From JAGDXZ01 sp049965975 (GTDB lineage: Archaea > Micrarchaeota > Micrarchaeia > Micrarchaeales > CABMGC01): a DNA stretch of 27,043 bases. Position 1 is the stretch's first letter. Each line of letters opens with the position of its first letter. A program made the translations under genes and the position numbers. Below the pieces are notes generated by a model, which ran no database searches, had not been told where the DNA came from, and was given only the letters and a program-made list of their open reading frames with translations. Below are positions 6,922 through 15,296 of this stretch, in pieces. Where the stretch lies: assembly GCA_049965975.1 (NCBI GenBank), contig JBMFVN010000002.1, positions 1-27,043 on the forward strand, in the 5' to 3' direction.

Positions 6922-7968
6922 ATGTTTGAAGGGCTGAAGAAGAAGCTTTCCGAGTTTGCCAATTCGATAGCCAACAAGGAGAAGGAGGAGCTGAAAGAAA
7001 GTCAGGAGAGCAAGAAGGCAGAACCTGAAAAACCTAAGCAGGTGGCAGAGCCTGGCAAAGCCGGGCCCGATATTGCACTTGCCACTAAAATAAAAGGCAC
7101 ATTCCTTGGAAGCGTAAAGCTCTCAGAAAAAGATATAGCGCCGTTTGTAGAAGATTTGAAATTAAGCTTAATCAAGTCAGATGTAAATTACGAAGTGGCC
7201 GAAAAGCTTGCACAAAACATAGAATCTAAGCTTGTAAACAAAGAAGTCAGGGCGAGGGAAGCTAGCAAGGAAATAAACGAGGAAATAAGAAACTCAATAA
7301 GCGAGCTTCTGAGTGCAAACAAGGAAATAGACATTGCGGCGAAAATAAGGGAGAAAGCTGCAAAAGGCGAGCCCTACAAAATATTGTTCATAGGACCGAA
7401 CGGCGCAGGCAAGACAACTACTATAGCCAAAATAGCAGCAATGCTCAAGCAGCAAGGCATAAGCTGCATTCTTGCCGCAAGCGACACATTCAGGGCAGCA
7501 GCGATAGAGCAGATAGAAACACATGCCCAAAAGCTCGGAGTAGAAGTAATAAAGGGCAAGTATGGCGCCGATCCGGCAAGCGTTGCGTTCGATGCAATAG
7601 CACACGCCTCTTCGCGTGGCATAAGCTGCGTTCTCATAGACACCGCTGGCAGGCAGGAGACAAACAAAAGCCTAATCGAGGAGGTCAAGAAGATAGAAAG
7701 GGTCAACAAGCCCGACCTGGTTCTGTTTATCGGCGAAAGCATAGCAGGGAACCAGCTTCTTGAGCAGGTAAAGGAGTTCAACGAAGCGGTGCACATTGAC
7801 GGCATAATACTCACCAAGCTTGACTGCGATGCAAAGGGAGGCAATACTCTCTCGATACTTAGTGAAACGCAAATACCTGTGCTTTTCTTCGGAATAGGCG
7901 AAAATTACAAGGATCTTATACCTTATGACAGGAATTTCATACTGTCAAACTTGCTGCCTAACAACTAG
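6922..7968 (+). CDS. ftsY: Signal recognition particle receptor FtsY
   Basis: SRP-family GTPase that receives ribosome-SRP complexes at the membrane. The 348-residue protein has a short charged N-terminal A region (1-50, Lys/Glu-rich), the four-helix N domain (about 55-145) and the G domain. GTPase motifs are visible: G1 GPNGAGKTTT (from 158), DTFRAAAIEQ, G3 DTAGRQETN (from 240) and G4 TKLD (298-301). It begins 11 nt after prefoldin alpha and is presumably in the same transcript. The ATG at 6922 gives a normal length. Confidence 0.95.
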   Translation: MFEGLKKKLSEFANSIANKEKEELKESQESKKAEPEKPKQVAEPGKAGPDIALATKIKGTFLGSVKLSEKDIAPFVEDLKLSLIKSDVNYEVAEKLAQNIESKLVNKEVRAREASKEINEEIRNSISELLSANKEIDIAAKIREKAAKGEPYKILFIGPNGAGKTTTIAKIAAMLKQQGISCILAASDTFRAAAIEQIETHAQKLGVEVIKGKYGADPASVAFDAIAHASSRGISCVLIDTAGRQETNKSLIEEVKKIERVNKPDLVLFIGESIAGNQLLEQVKEFNEAVHIDGIILTKLDCDAKGGNTLSILSETQIPVLFFGIGENYKDLIPYDRNFILSNLLPNN

Positions 7969-7990
7969 AGCGGCAAATTACTGCAACGAA

Positions 7991-7998
7991 TATAAATA
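7991..7998 (+). promoter_or_regulatory. TATA box of RFC small subunit
   Basis: TATAAATA is centred about 26 nt before position 8020, giving a leader of 10-19 nt depending on which ATG of rfcS is used. Confidence 0.55.
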
Positions 7999-8029
7999 CA
8001 AATGAAGATATCTTATCAAAATTAAGCGG

Positions 8030-9025
8030 ATGCTTTTCATGGAGGAAGAAGCTGCAAACATTCCTTGGATAGAAAAATACAGGCCGAAAAGGCTCGATGA
8101 AATAATAGGCCAGAATGCAATAGTTGAAAGGCTGAAGGCGTTCGTGAAGATGGGCAATTTTCCAAACATGATTTTCTCGGGGCCTGCAGGCGTTGGAAAG
8201 ACCACCGCTGCAATAGCGTTCGCAAACGAACTTTACGGAGAAAACATCAACTCATATTTCCTTGAGACAAACGCGAGCGACGCAAGAGGAATAGACGTGA
8301 TAAGAGGCAGGATAAAAGAGTTTGCAAAAACATTGCCTTTGCAGTCCTCTTTGATAAAAATAGCCTTCCTTGACGAGGCTGACGCGCTCACGCCTGAGGC
8401 ACAGCACGCACTTAGGAGGACAATGGAGAAATATTCTGAAACTACAAGGTTCATATTCAGCGCAAACTATGCAAGCAAGATCATAGAGCCTATACAAAGC
8501 AGGTGCGTAGTGCTCAAGTTCAGGCCGCTTAACGAGGACCAGGTAAGGCAGTACATAAAAAGAATAGAAGAAGGCGAGCACCTTCAGATAGACGAAAAGG
8601 CAGTAGAGGCGCTAATATATGTTGGTGAGGGCGATCTTAGAAAGCTCACAAACGTACTGCAGGGAGCAGCTGCAATGAACAGCAGGATAACGGAAAAGGA
8701 AATATATGACATAGCCTCAAGGGCAAGGCCCAAAGAAATAGTAAGCATGCTGCGTTACGCTTTGGCCAAGGATTTCGAAAAAGCAAGAAACGAGCTAGAT
8801 GTGCTCATGCTCCAGAATGGCATGAGCGGCGAAGACATACTGCTGCAATGCTACAGGGAAGTGATCAACATGCAAGTAAGCGACGAGCAGAAGCTTAGCC
8901 TTGTAAAAGAGATAGGCGATTGCAACTACAAGATAGTCCAGGGAGCAAACGAGCGCATACAGCTTGAGGCAATGCTTGCCAAGATAGCGCTTGAAAGCAA
9001 ACCAGACAAAAACGGCAATCTATAA
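8030..9025 (+). CDS. rfcS: Replication factor C small subunit
   Basis: AAA+ clamp-loader subunit that opens PCNA onto primed DNA. The product begins with the RFC signature PWIEKYRPKRLDEIIGQ, then Walker A GPAGVGKTT, Walker B DEADALT, sensor region (SANYASKI) and the SRC arginine-finger motif (QSRCVVLKF). The C-terminal helical collar follows; length (about 330) is typical. Two starts are possible: ATG at 8030 or at 8039 (MEEEAAN, three residues shorter); both lie just downstream of the predicted transcript start. The large subunit is not in this window. Confidence 0.95.
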   Translation: MLFMEEEAANIPWIEKYRPKRLDEIIGQNAIVERLKAFVKMGNFPNMIFSGPAGVGKTTAAIAFANELYGENINSYFLETNASDARGIDVIRGRIKEFAKTLPLQSSLIKIAFLDEADALTPEAQHALRRTMEKYSETTRFIFSANYASKIIEPIQSRCVVLKFRPLNEDQVRQYIKRIEEGEHLQIDEKAVEALIYVGEGDLRKLTNVLQGAAAMNSRITEKEIYDIASRARPKEIVSMLRYALAKDFEKARNELDVLMLQNGMSGEDILLQCYREVINMQVSDEQKLSLVKEIGDCNYKIVQGANERIQLEAMLAKIALESKPDKNGNL

Positions 9026-9060
9026 ATTCTAGAAAAATAAAAAAATAAGTGGTCAAGCAT

Positions 9061-9657
9061 ATGACTTCTATGACTATAGCTATAGACTTAGACAACACTC
9101 TGGCAAATTCTGAGTACAGGTTCAGGAGAGTGGCGCTTAAGAATGGCATAAGGGTTACAGATGAAGATGAAGACAGCTACGATTTTTACAAGGGCATAGG
9201 TCTAGATAAAAATACTCTTGACTCGCTATTCATGGCGGCATGGTCAAACCCGGAGTCAATACCCGCGATGACGCCGACTCTGCGCTATATTACTCAAAAG
9301 CTGAAAAAGCTCGGTTACACGATCTGGGTGATAACCGCAAACCACCTAAATACGCCTGAAGAGCTTAAAAACTGGCTTGCAAACAACGGCATAGCATATG
9401 ATGAATTTATGCAAGTAGCAGATCCGCTAGACAAGGCAGGCCTAGCTGATATTTTGATTGAAGATTACGGCGAAGTAGCAAAGAAGCAGGCAGAGCTGGG
9501 CAAAATTGCAATACTGATTAAGTGGTCATACAACAAAGATGTAGCAGATATGGCCAACAAGAACATCAAAATAGCTAAGGATTGGAACGAGATATTCGAA
9601 TACCTGCTTGAATTGAGCGAAAGCAATCAAAGCAAGAGCCTGGCGAAGGTAAGATAG
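9061..9657 (+). CDS. HAD-superfamily phosphatase, 5'-nucleotidase-like
   Basis: A likely phosphohydrolase of about 198 residues. Motif I is IDLDNTLANS near the N-terminus (nucleophile Asp and +2 Asp), and VITAN in the middle fits motif II; a candidate motif III/IV region is DILIEDYGE. The helical cap between motifs I and II resembles the 5'(3')-deoxyribonucleotidase (NT5C) type, but substrate cannot be assigned. TATAAATT (9021-9028) overlaps the rfcS stop, so the gene has its own promoter. The ATG at 9061 was chosen; a GTG at 9049, near the predicted transcript start, is an alternative. Its last 31 bases overlap the converging methyltransferase gene. Confidence 0.75.
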   Translation: MTSMTIAIDLDNTLANSEYRFRRVALKNGIRVTDEDEDSYDFYKGIGLDKNTLDSLFMAAWSNPESIPAMTPTLRYITQKLKKLGYTIWVITANHLNTPEELKNWLANNGIAYDEFMQVADPLDKAGLADILIEDYGEVAKKQAELGKIAILIKWSYNKDVADMANKNIKIAKDWNEIFEYLLELSESNQSKSLAKVR

Positions 9658-10196
9658 CCCGTATGCCATATTCCCTTTGTGCTAGGCCTTGTGCCCTCCT
9701 TCCTAACCAAGATATCGCGCACTATTACTTCTATGGTGTACATGTCTGTAAATTTCATCTTTTCAAGCTTGCCGACATAGGCCTTGACCTGCTCAATGTT
9801 TGGCAAGTAGCTTACAACGCAGCCGCCAGGCTTGAGAGCCTTCTTCACGTTCTTGAGAGCCTTTTCTGGGTTTGGCAGGTCGAGAGTTACAAGGTCTACG
9901 TTTCTTTCGTCTATGGACTTGAAAATGTCCTTGTTCTTGAATACTATGTTGTCAAGTCCTAGGATCTGCCTGTTCTTCTCTGCTATGCTCAGAAAATCCT
10001 CGCGTATATCGTAGCTAACTACCTGCTTGCAAAACCTTGCCAGCTCAAGGGCAAGCCAGCCGCTGCCAGTCCCGGCGTCAACGCAAACGCTGTTTTTGTC
10101 TATGTCAGAATAGGCGAGTATAAGGCCAATGTCCTTTGGTAGTATCACCTGCGGGCCTCTTCTCAGCTTTCTGAAAGTCTTAGGATAAATGTACAT
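9627..10196 (-). CDS. trmI: TrmI-like tRNA (adenine-N1) methyltransferase, short form
   Basis: SAM-dependent Rossmann methyltransferase of the GCD14/TrmI family, which makes m1A at position 57/58 of tRNA. Visible are the RRGPQVILPKD entry segment, the SAM-binding loop DAGTGSGWLALELA, DLPNPEKALKN and the C-terminal GIWHTGYLTFARL block typical of TrmI. At 189 residues it is about 60 shorter than usual: the small N-terminal beta domain is missing, and the upstream DNA encodes DUF72, leaving no room for it. Start and the DUF72 stop overlap as TGATG, indicating translational coupling. Confidence 0.8.
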   Translation of the reverse strand: MYIYPKTFRKLRRGPQVILPKDIGLILAYSDIDKNSVCVDAGTGSGWLALELARFCKQVVSYDIREDFLSIAEKNRQILGLDNIVFKNKDIFKSIDERNVDLVTLDLPNPEKALKNVKKALKPGGCVVSYLPNIEQVKAYVGKLEKMKFTDMYTIEVIVRDILVRKEGTRPSTKGIWHTGYLTFARLLL

Positions 10197-10912
10197 CAAA
10201 CCATCTTGGCAAACCTCAAAGCATCTTCATACATGTAGATGTTGTTGAACATCACATACACCTTCTTTGAATTGAAAAGCTTCTTTGATAGCTTTTGCCT
10301 TAGAGCATTAAGATCACTTTCAGTAAACTTATAAGCATACATCATTCTTGATCCGAATCCATGAAGCCTGAAATAGTAGAATTGCTGCTTCAGGTCGAGA
10401 AGCTTCCTGAGCGGGTCAGTAACTATTACTATGCCTTTTTGCGACAGGGCTTTCAGCTCTTCTATTGCATTTAGCCACGTTCCCCTGGGCTCCCACATTA
10501 TGCTCATGTTCGATTGCCTGCTCAGCCTTTTGAAGAAATCGCTTACTAGCTTGTAGTTTGATTCGGAATAGCCGAAGCTCGGCGGGGTCTGGAAAAGCAG
10601 CTTGCTTGAATTCAGCGCCTTTGCAACGTTAAGAAAGCCGGGCAGGTCCTCTGTGCTGAAATTCCTGTGTGTTATGCTTTTTGGAGCCTTTGGAATGAAT
10701 TCAAAGCTTTTGTTTACATCGCGCGCTTCTGAGTACCATTTCTGAGCGAGCTTTTCACTCGGAAGCTTGTAAAATATCGAATCGACTTCCACTACCGAAA
10801 ACAAAGAGGCATAGGCAGAAAGCCTTGTTGCATATTTTTCCTTCCAGTTGTCTATGAATTTTCCTGGGCTAAAATAAGACCAGCCGCAGTTTCCTATTTC
10901 AACTTTTGGCAC
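10196..10912 (-). CDS. DUF72 family protein (TIM-barrel)
   Basis: The product (238 residues) matches the DUF72/YecE family: N-terminal IGNCGWSY, FSVVEVDSIFY, FEFIPKAPKSITH, LLFQTPPSFGYS and FYYFRLHGFG, followed by KVYVMFNNI. The fold is a TIM barrel; the biochemical role is not established. The start is set to the GTG at 10912, because the frame upstream of it is only the out-of-frame copy of the TopA tail (Arg-rich). It overlaps the end of topA by 14 nt, with a GAGG element inside topA before the start, and ends in the TGATG overlap with the methyltransferase. Confidence 0.85.
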   Translation of the reverse strand: MPKVEIGNCGWSYFSPGKFIDNWKEKYATRLSAYASLFSVVEVDSIFYKLPSEKLAQKWYSEARDVNKSFEFIPKAPKSITHRNFSTEDLPGFLNVAKALNSSKLLFQTPPSFGYSESNYKLVSDFFKRLSRQSNMSIMWEPRGTWLNAIEELKALSQKGIVIVTDPLRKLLDLKQQFYYFRLHGFGSRMMYAYKFTESDLNALRQKLSKKLFNSKKVYVMFNNIYMYEDALRFAKMV

Positions 10913-12977
10913 GGCTCTTCGCCTCGCTCTTCTTTTTCCAGTCCTTCTTGCTGGGGCAATTCGGATCAAGGTCCATGGTGAACACCTTTCCGCGCATGAA
11001 AACCTTTACTATAGGCGTGTGGCACAGATCGCAGACCTTGCCGGTAGGCACTATTGTTGCATTTGCAGGCAGAGGATAGCTTGTGTTGCATTTCGGCCAA
11101 TTGCTGCATCTTGCAAAGTTTTTGCCATTTGAAGAGTGGAAAAGAAGCAGATCGCCTCCGCAATTCGGGCACTTGCCTAGAACTACCGGTTTCTCGCTCT
11201 CTATTACCCCATTTAGCAGCGCCTTGCCTATCTCCTGCTCGTGCTGCTCGAACTCGTGTATGGCTTCTGTTATTATCGACTTGCCTTCGTCAATCACCGC
11301 CTCTTTTGTTGTAAGCCCGTGCATCACCTTGTCCATGTCAATTTCGAGCTTTCTTGTGAGATTCTCATCTATTATCTCGGGCGCGTAGCTGCTAAGAGCA
11401 TTATAGACGCTGTTGCCAAGGCTTGTAACCGCTATTCTCGAGCCCCTGACATATCCTCTCCTGAACAATGTATCGATTATTTCTGCCCTTGTAGCTTTCG
11501 TGCCAAGGTTCTTGTCTTCAAGAAGCGCAATGAGACTTGCCTTTGTGTACCTTTCTGGCGGCTTTGTCTTGTCCTTCTTTACCTGCACCTTGCCTATCGC
11601 TACGACTTGGCCCTGCTTGTATTCTGGAAGGGCACTTTCCTTAAGCTTGTAATATGGATAGAAGGAAAGCCAGCCTGGAGAAACTATTTTGCTTCCAGCG
11701 GCCTTGTACTGCTCGCCAGAGACCTCGAGAACAACGCTTGTATTTTCAACTGTAGCATAGTCTGCAAAAACAGATAGGAACCTTCTTACTATAATGTCGT
11801 ATATCTTCTCCTCTTCAGCTGTAAGCTTCTTTGGAATTTCTCCAGTAGGAAATATTGATGGGTGAGCTTCATCCTCTTTCTTGCCTTCTGCAGGGGCAAA
11901 TCTCTTTTCGCTTATGAGCTTAGATGCCAAGTCCTTGAACTTTTCCTGTTTAGAAAGCTCTTCTATTATGCGCGGAAGGTTTAGTGTCCTTGGCAATTTT
12001 TGCGAAGAAGTCCTTGGATATGAGATGTATGAACGCTCGTAAAGAGACTGGGCAATTGCAAGAGTGCGCGAAGGGTCTATGCCAAACGCCCCGCTAGCTG
12101 CCACCTGCAGAGAAGTAAGGTCGAAAGGAGGAAGCGGCCTAATATAGGCTGTGTTCTTCTCTACTTGGCTGACAACCCCTTTTCCTGCATCTTTCGCCTT
12201 CTTTGCTATTTCCTTTGCTGCGCTTTCGTCAAATATGCGACCTTTCAAATTTGCAAAAGCAGTATTGCCTGAAAAGACAAAAACCTCCCAGAAATTCTGC
12301 GGCACAAAGTCTGCGATTTCCTTGTCGCGCTGCACAAGTATTGCAAGCGCAGGGCCCTGGACTCTTCCTATGCTCAGCGTCTTGTACTTGCCTACTTTTG
12401 AAAGAGAGCGCATGAGCGCCCTGCTGAGGTTTATTCCCCAGAGCCAGTCAAGCACATGCCTTGTATAGCCCGCTTCGAAATTGCCTTTGTCATAGGATTC
12501 AGTGTGCAGGTATGAATAAACAAGATCTGGCTTTGTTGTAGTGGAAAAGTGCATTCTCTTTACTGCTTCAGAGCTTATCTCCTTGTTTGGATCTGCATAG
12601 AGCAGGTAGCTTATTATGTTGCTTCCTATGACACTTCCTTCTATATCGTAGTCGCAAGCGTTTATGAAGAAGTTGCAGCCCTTGCCTACGCGCTCTATCA
12701 CGTCTAGGTATTTCTTTGTGAAATATGCAGATTTGTTGACCTTGTAAGAAGGCACCCATTCCACTTCGAAAATAGGCAATGCAGAAGCATCTTTGTGCTG
12801 CTGCGCAAGCGTAAACAAGTGGCCTACTGCTGCCACGACAAACAGCGTATCATTGCCGTTCTGGAATTCGAAATAGCTTACTCCGTTTACAAAATGCCTT
12901 GTGGGCTTGCCGTCGCTCAGCGAAAGGGCTAGACGTAAAGCTACGCTTGGCTTTTCTGCTATTATAAGCTTGTTCAT
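10899..12977 (-). CDS. topA: DNA topoisomerase I (type IA)
   Basis: Relaxes negative supercoils by single-strand passage. The 692-residue archaeal protein has an N-terminal TOPRIM domain (LIIAEKPSVA, then DYDIEGSVIG with the acidic metal-binding residues), the gate domains, and the active-site tyrosine Tyr320 in SYISYPRTSS. The C-terminus carries a zinc ribbon (Cys603, Cys606, Cys624, Cys630) and a second, apparently incomplete, set (Cys649, Cys652, Cys674), then a Lys/Ser-rich tail. It begins 8 nt after the small membrane protein with GAGGT just before ATG, suggesting one operon with DUF72 and the methyltransferase. Confidence 0.95.
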   Translation of the reverse strand: MNKLIIAEKPSVALRLALSLSDGKPTRHFVNGVSYFEFQNGNDTLFVVAAVGHLFTLAQQHKDASALPIFEVEWVPSYKVNKSAYFTKKYLDVIERVGKGCNFFINACDYDIEGSVIGSNIISYLLYADPNKEISSEAVKRMHFSTTTKPDLVYSYLHTESYDKGNFEAGYTRHVLDWLWGINLSRALMRSLSKVGKYKTLSIGRVQGPALAILVQRDKEIADFVPQNFWEVFVFSGNTAFANLKGRIFDESAAKEIAKKAKDAGKGVVSQVEKNTAYIRPLPPFDLTSLQVAASGAFGIDPSRTLAIAQSLYERSYISYPRTSSQKLPRTLNLPRIIEELSKQEKFKDLASKLISEKRFAPAEGKKEDEAHPSIFPTGEIPKKLTAEEEKIYDIIVRRFLSVFADYATVENTSVVLEVSGEQYKAAGSKIVSPGWLSFYPYYKLKESALPEYKQGQVVAIGKVQVKKDKTKPPERYTKASLIALLEDKNLGTKATRAEIIDTLFRRGYVRGSRIAVTSLGNSVYNALSSYAPEIIDENLTRKLEIDMDKVMHGLTTKEAVIDEGKSIITEAIHEFEQHEQEIGKALLNGVIESEKPVVLGKCPNCGGDLLLFHSSNGKNFARCSNWPKCNTSYPLPANATIVPTGKVCDLCHTPIVKVFMRGKVFTMDLDPNCPSKKDWKKKSEAKSRAKS

Positions 12978-12985
12978 CTTACCTC

Positions 12986-13213
12986 TTACCTTCTTCCGCT
13001 TCTTGTGCTTCTTTCACTTGGCTTGGTCTGCACCGCCTTGGATTCCTTTGAAATGTAGTATGCCATGAAGAATCCGAGAGCTATTGCTATTACTGCAAGG
13101 ATATAAAACAGCGCAAGCGAAGACATTGCAAAGGCTATCATTGCGAAAACGCTAACTACGACAACTACGATAGCTAGAGAGAGCGACCTGATCTCGCTGC
13201 TCGAATACGCCAC
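12986..13213 (-). CDS. Small two-TM membrane protein, unknown
   Basis: A protein of 75 residues with two adjacent hydrophobic helices (SLAIVVVVVSVFAMIAFAM and LALFYILAVIAIALGFFMAYY) and a basic Ser/Arg-rich tail. The start is placed at the GTG at 13213, because a GTGATGG ribosome-binding element lies four bases before it and the TATA-like TATTTAAA near 13249 predicts transcript start at about 13223. An ATG at 13243 in the same frame would add ten residues but would sit at the TATA box. It is 8 nt ahead of topA and probably heads that operon. Function unknown. Confidence 0.6.
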   Translation of the reverse strand: MAYSSSEIRSLSLAIVVVVVSVFAMIAFAMSSLALFYILAVIAIALGFFMAYYISKESKAVQTKPSERSTRSGRR

Positions 13214-13288
13214 AAAACCATCACTACTAATAAGCAAATTCATTTAAATAGATTATCATTCATAGCATAAGTTCGTAACGGCGAAAAA

Positions 13289-13651
13289 ATGGCAAGCGAA
13301 CTCGAAGTAATCTCGCTTACGCTTGTTGCGGCCTTGATAGCAGCATACGCTCAGTACTTGTTCAAGAGGCACCTTAAGAGCTTCAGCTTGAATGTCAAGG
13401 GCATGCTGGGCGCGCTGCTTGAAAGATACGTGCTAATAGGCTTGGTCCTTTACGGTCTGAGCTTCCTGCTTTACATATATGCCCTAGACAAAGCGCCAAT
13501 AATATCTTTTGTCTACCCTATATTTGCAAGCACCTTCGTCTTCGTCTTTCTCATTTCCAAGTTTGTGCTTAACGAGCCAGTGGGCCTTGCCCGTTCGCTT
13601 GGCATAGCCTTGATAATAATAGGCATAACTGCAATTGCCTTTACTTACTAG
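13289..13651 (+). CDS. Half-size DMT/EamA-like transporter subunit 1
   Basis: A four-TM protein of 120 residues resembling one EamA module or small multidrug resistance type (ArnE/ArnF, EmrE-like): helices at about 7-22, 48-68, 72-93 and 98-118, with the ALDKAPIISFVYPIFASTFVF pattern of the DMT superfamily. Substrate is unknown. A TATA-like element near 13263 is centred about 26 nt before the ATG, fitting a leaderless message. It is followed 8 nt later by a second half-size member, so the pair may form a heterodimer. Confidence 0.75.
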   Translation: MASELEVISLTLVAALIAAYAQYLFKRHLKSFSLNVKGMLGALLERYVLIGLVLYGLSFLLYIYALDKAPIISFVYPIFASTFVFVFLISKFVLNEPVGLARSLGIALIIIGITAIAFTY

Positions 13652-13659
13652 GTGGTTAG

Positions 13660-14007
13660 TTGCAATCGGCAAACAGAAACAGCAAGAAAATGTTCGCTTT
13701 TATTCTTCTAGTTAGCACTTTTCTTGGAGCACTCGGCCAAGTGTTCTTCAAGATAGGAGTCATGAGCGCAAAGCCTTGGCTTTATGCTTATTTGACTATT
13801 GGCCTTTTGTTCTACGCAATTTCTACAATAGTTTACTTTTATGTCCTTAGCAGGACCCATTTAAGCTGGTCGTACGGCTTTACAGGCTTGAGCTACATTT
13901 TTGCAAGCTTGATAGCTTTTGCATTTCTTGGCGAGCAAGTGCCGCTGCTTAGGTGGCTGGGAATTGCTATTATTGCAATAGGAACTGCACTCATAGGCGC
14001 GAGCTAG
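13660..14007 (+). CDS. Half-size DMT/EamA-like transporter subunit 2
   Basis: A four-TM protein of 115 residues from the same superfamily: GLSYIFASLIAFAFLGEQ followed by LLRWLGIAIIAIGTAL is the typical C-terminal EamA/SMR helix pair. It starts with TTG at 13660; a GGTGG element four bases before it overlaps the stop of the preceding gene and supports this start over the ATG at 13690. It is probably translated from the same message as its partner, and flippase (ArnEF-like) or drug/metabolite efflux are the main possibilities. Confidence 0.72.
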   Translation: MQSANRNSKKMFAFILLVSTFLGALGQVFFKIGVMSAKPWLYAYLTIGLLFYAISTIVYFYVLSRTHLSWSYGFTGLSYIFASLIAFAFLGEQVPLLRWLGIAIIAIGTALIGAS

Positions 14008-14018
14008 CAGAAGCAGAT

Positions 14019-14384
14019 TCAATATTTTGAAAAGCCCTTGCCCTTTTCGGCTTCTTGCACGCGGCTTGCTGCTTTTGCCTCGTTCTCTATTTCTGCAATT
14101 GCCTTGTTCTGGCTAATGCCCAAAGAGGCAAGCTTATAGCCTATGCCTGCGAACAGGAACAATATTATTACCTTGAGGAAAACCAGCAGGAAAGAATTTG
14201 AGCTTGAAAGCAGGCCGCTGACAAGAGCATTTACGCTTTTGCTTACAGACTCGTTTGCAGGCAAATTTGGCAAAACAGTCAACGAAACAGAATTTATACC
14301 AAGGTATAGCGTATACCCTGCATAGATTACCCCTGCAAGAACCAATATCCCTGCTACTATAAGAGCATTACCGGATGCTGACAT
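14019..14384 (-). CDS. Two-TM membrane protein, unknown
   Basis: A 121-residue product with hydrophobic segments at about 7-30 and 64-85, an extracellular-looking polar loop between them (one NES sequon), and a charged Ala/Glu/Lys-rich tail predicted to be helical and cytosolic. The minus-strand TATA-like ATATAAAC (about 14411-14420) lies about 30 nt before the ATG, predicting a very short leader. It converges on the transporter pair, with 11 nt between stops. No family recognised. Confidence 0.65.
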   Translation of the reverse strand: MSASGNALIVAGILVLAGVIYAGYTLYLGINSVSLTVLPNLPANESVSKSVNALVSGLLSSSNSFLLVFLKVIILFLFAGIGYKLASLGISQNKAIAEIENEAKAASRVQEAEKGKGFSKY

Positions 14385-14530
14385 GCTTATCTCTTTTATT
14401 TTGAACCGCTATGTTTATATTGCTTATTTGCGCTTGCACCGCATGCCATTCTGAAACTCTACGAGCGCTTGCAAACCAGAAAAGTATTTATAGCTTCTAT
14501 TCGAGTATTTAGGAATACTGGGAAGAGATT

Positions 14531-15226
14531 ATGAAAGCAGTAATATTAGTAGGCGGCTATGGTAAGAGGCTTAGGCCCCTTACTGATACTATTCCTAAAC
14601 CGCTTCTGCCTGTTGCTGGCAAACCCATACTTGACTGGCAGCTTGATTGGCTAAAAGCCAATGGCATAAGGTCTGTAATCCTTCTGACAGGCTATCTTCA
14701 CGACGGCCTTATCAAAAAAGCCAGGCAGTTGTGCAAGAAGAAAGGAATAGAAATGAAATATACTGTAGAGAAGATACCGCTGGGCACTGGCGGCGCTTTA
14801 AAGCTTGCAGAAAAGCTGCTAGAAAACGAAAAAGAATTCCTGCTGATAAACGGCGACATTATAACAAACATGAGCATAAAGAGGCTTTCTTTGGGCAATA
14901 ACGTTGCGGCCATGGCCCTTGTCCCCCTTAGGACAAGCTACGGTGTTGCTGAGCTAAAAGGCGACAAGATAATAGGCTTCAAGGAAAAGCCTGTGCTGAA
15001 AGACCACTGGATAAACGCTGGAGTTTACCTGCTCAGCAACGATATTTTCGATTACGTGCCGACAAAGGGAGACCTTGAAAAAACAGCGTTTGCAGAGTTA
15101 AGCTGGAACAAGCTGCTAAAAGGCGTAAGGCTTGATGGTGTTTACTGGCGCTCGATAGACTCGCACAAAGACCTTGAAGAGGTTTCTAAGGACCTGAAAA
15201 AAATAAGTGTAACAAATGTGCACTAG
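14531..15226 (+). CDS. Sugar-1-phosphate nucleotidyltransferase
   Basis: Makes an NDP-sugar from a sugar-1-phosphate and NTP. The N-terminal signature GGYGKRLRPLTDTIPKPLLP (glycine-rich NTP loop and catalytic Arg/Lys) and INGDIITNM (metal-binding Asp) are intact, and IPLGTGGALK fits the family. At 231 residues it consists of the nucleotidyltransferase domain alone, without a left-handed beta-helix. The specific sugar and base are not deducible; mannose-1-phosphate guanylyltransferase or glucose-1-phosphate thymidylyltransferase type are likely. A TATA element TATTTATA (14485-14492) predicts a leader of about 17 nt. The exported glycoproteins in this window are potential downstream users. Confidence 0.85.
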   Translation: MKAVILVGGYGKRLRPLTDTIPKPLLPVAGKPILDWQLDWLKANGIRSVILLTGYLHDGLIKKARQLCKKKGIEMKYTVEKIPLGTGGALKLAEKLLENEKEFLLINGDIITNMSIKRLSLGNNVAAMALVPLRTSYGVAELKGDKIIGFKEKPVLKDHWINAGVYLLSNDIFDYVPTKGDLEKTAFAELSWNKLLKGVRLDGVYWRSIDSHKDLEEVSKDLKKISVTNVH

Positions 15227-15267
15227 CAGCAAATCAAAACTGATCAAAGATCGACCTATCAAAAAAA

Positions 15268-15274
15268 TTTATAA
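15268..15274 (+). promoter_or_regulatory. TATA-like element before hairpin RNA B
   Basis: TTTATAA in an A/T run is centred 26 nt before the first stem G at 15297. No coding sequence begins at that point, so it predicts a noncoding transcript starting with the hairpin. Confidence 0.5.
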
Positions 15275-15296
15275 GGTTTTCTATGCAAGTTATAGC

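Noticed and set aside
10913..10969. Arg-rich N-terminus of DUF72 from 10969
   Set aside because: It is the out-of-frame reading of the Lys-rich topA tail and has no counterpart in the family.
14430..14473. Direct repeat GCGCTTGCA (14430-14438, 14465-14473) before the nucleotidyltransferase
   Set aside because: Nine bases, twice; related words such as TTGCAAGCGC occur elsewhere because GCAAGC is a common word in this genome. No other sign of an operator.
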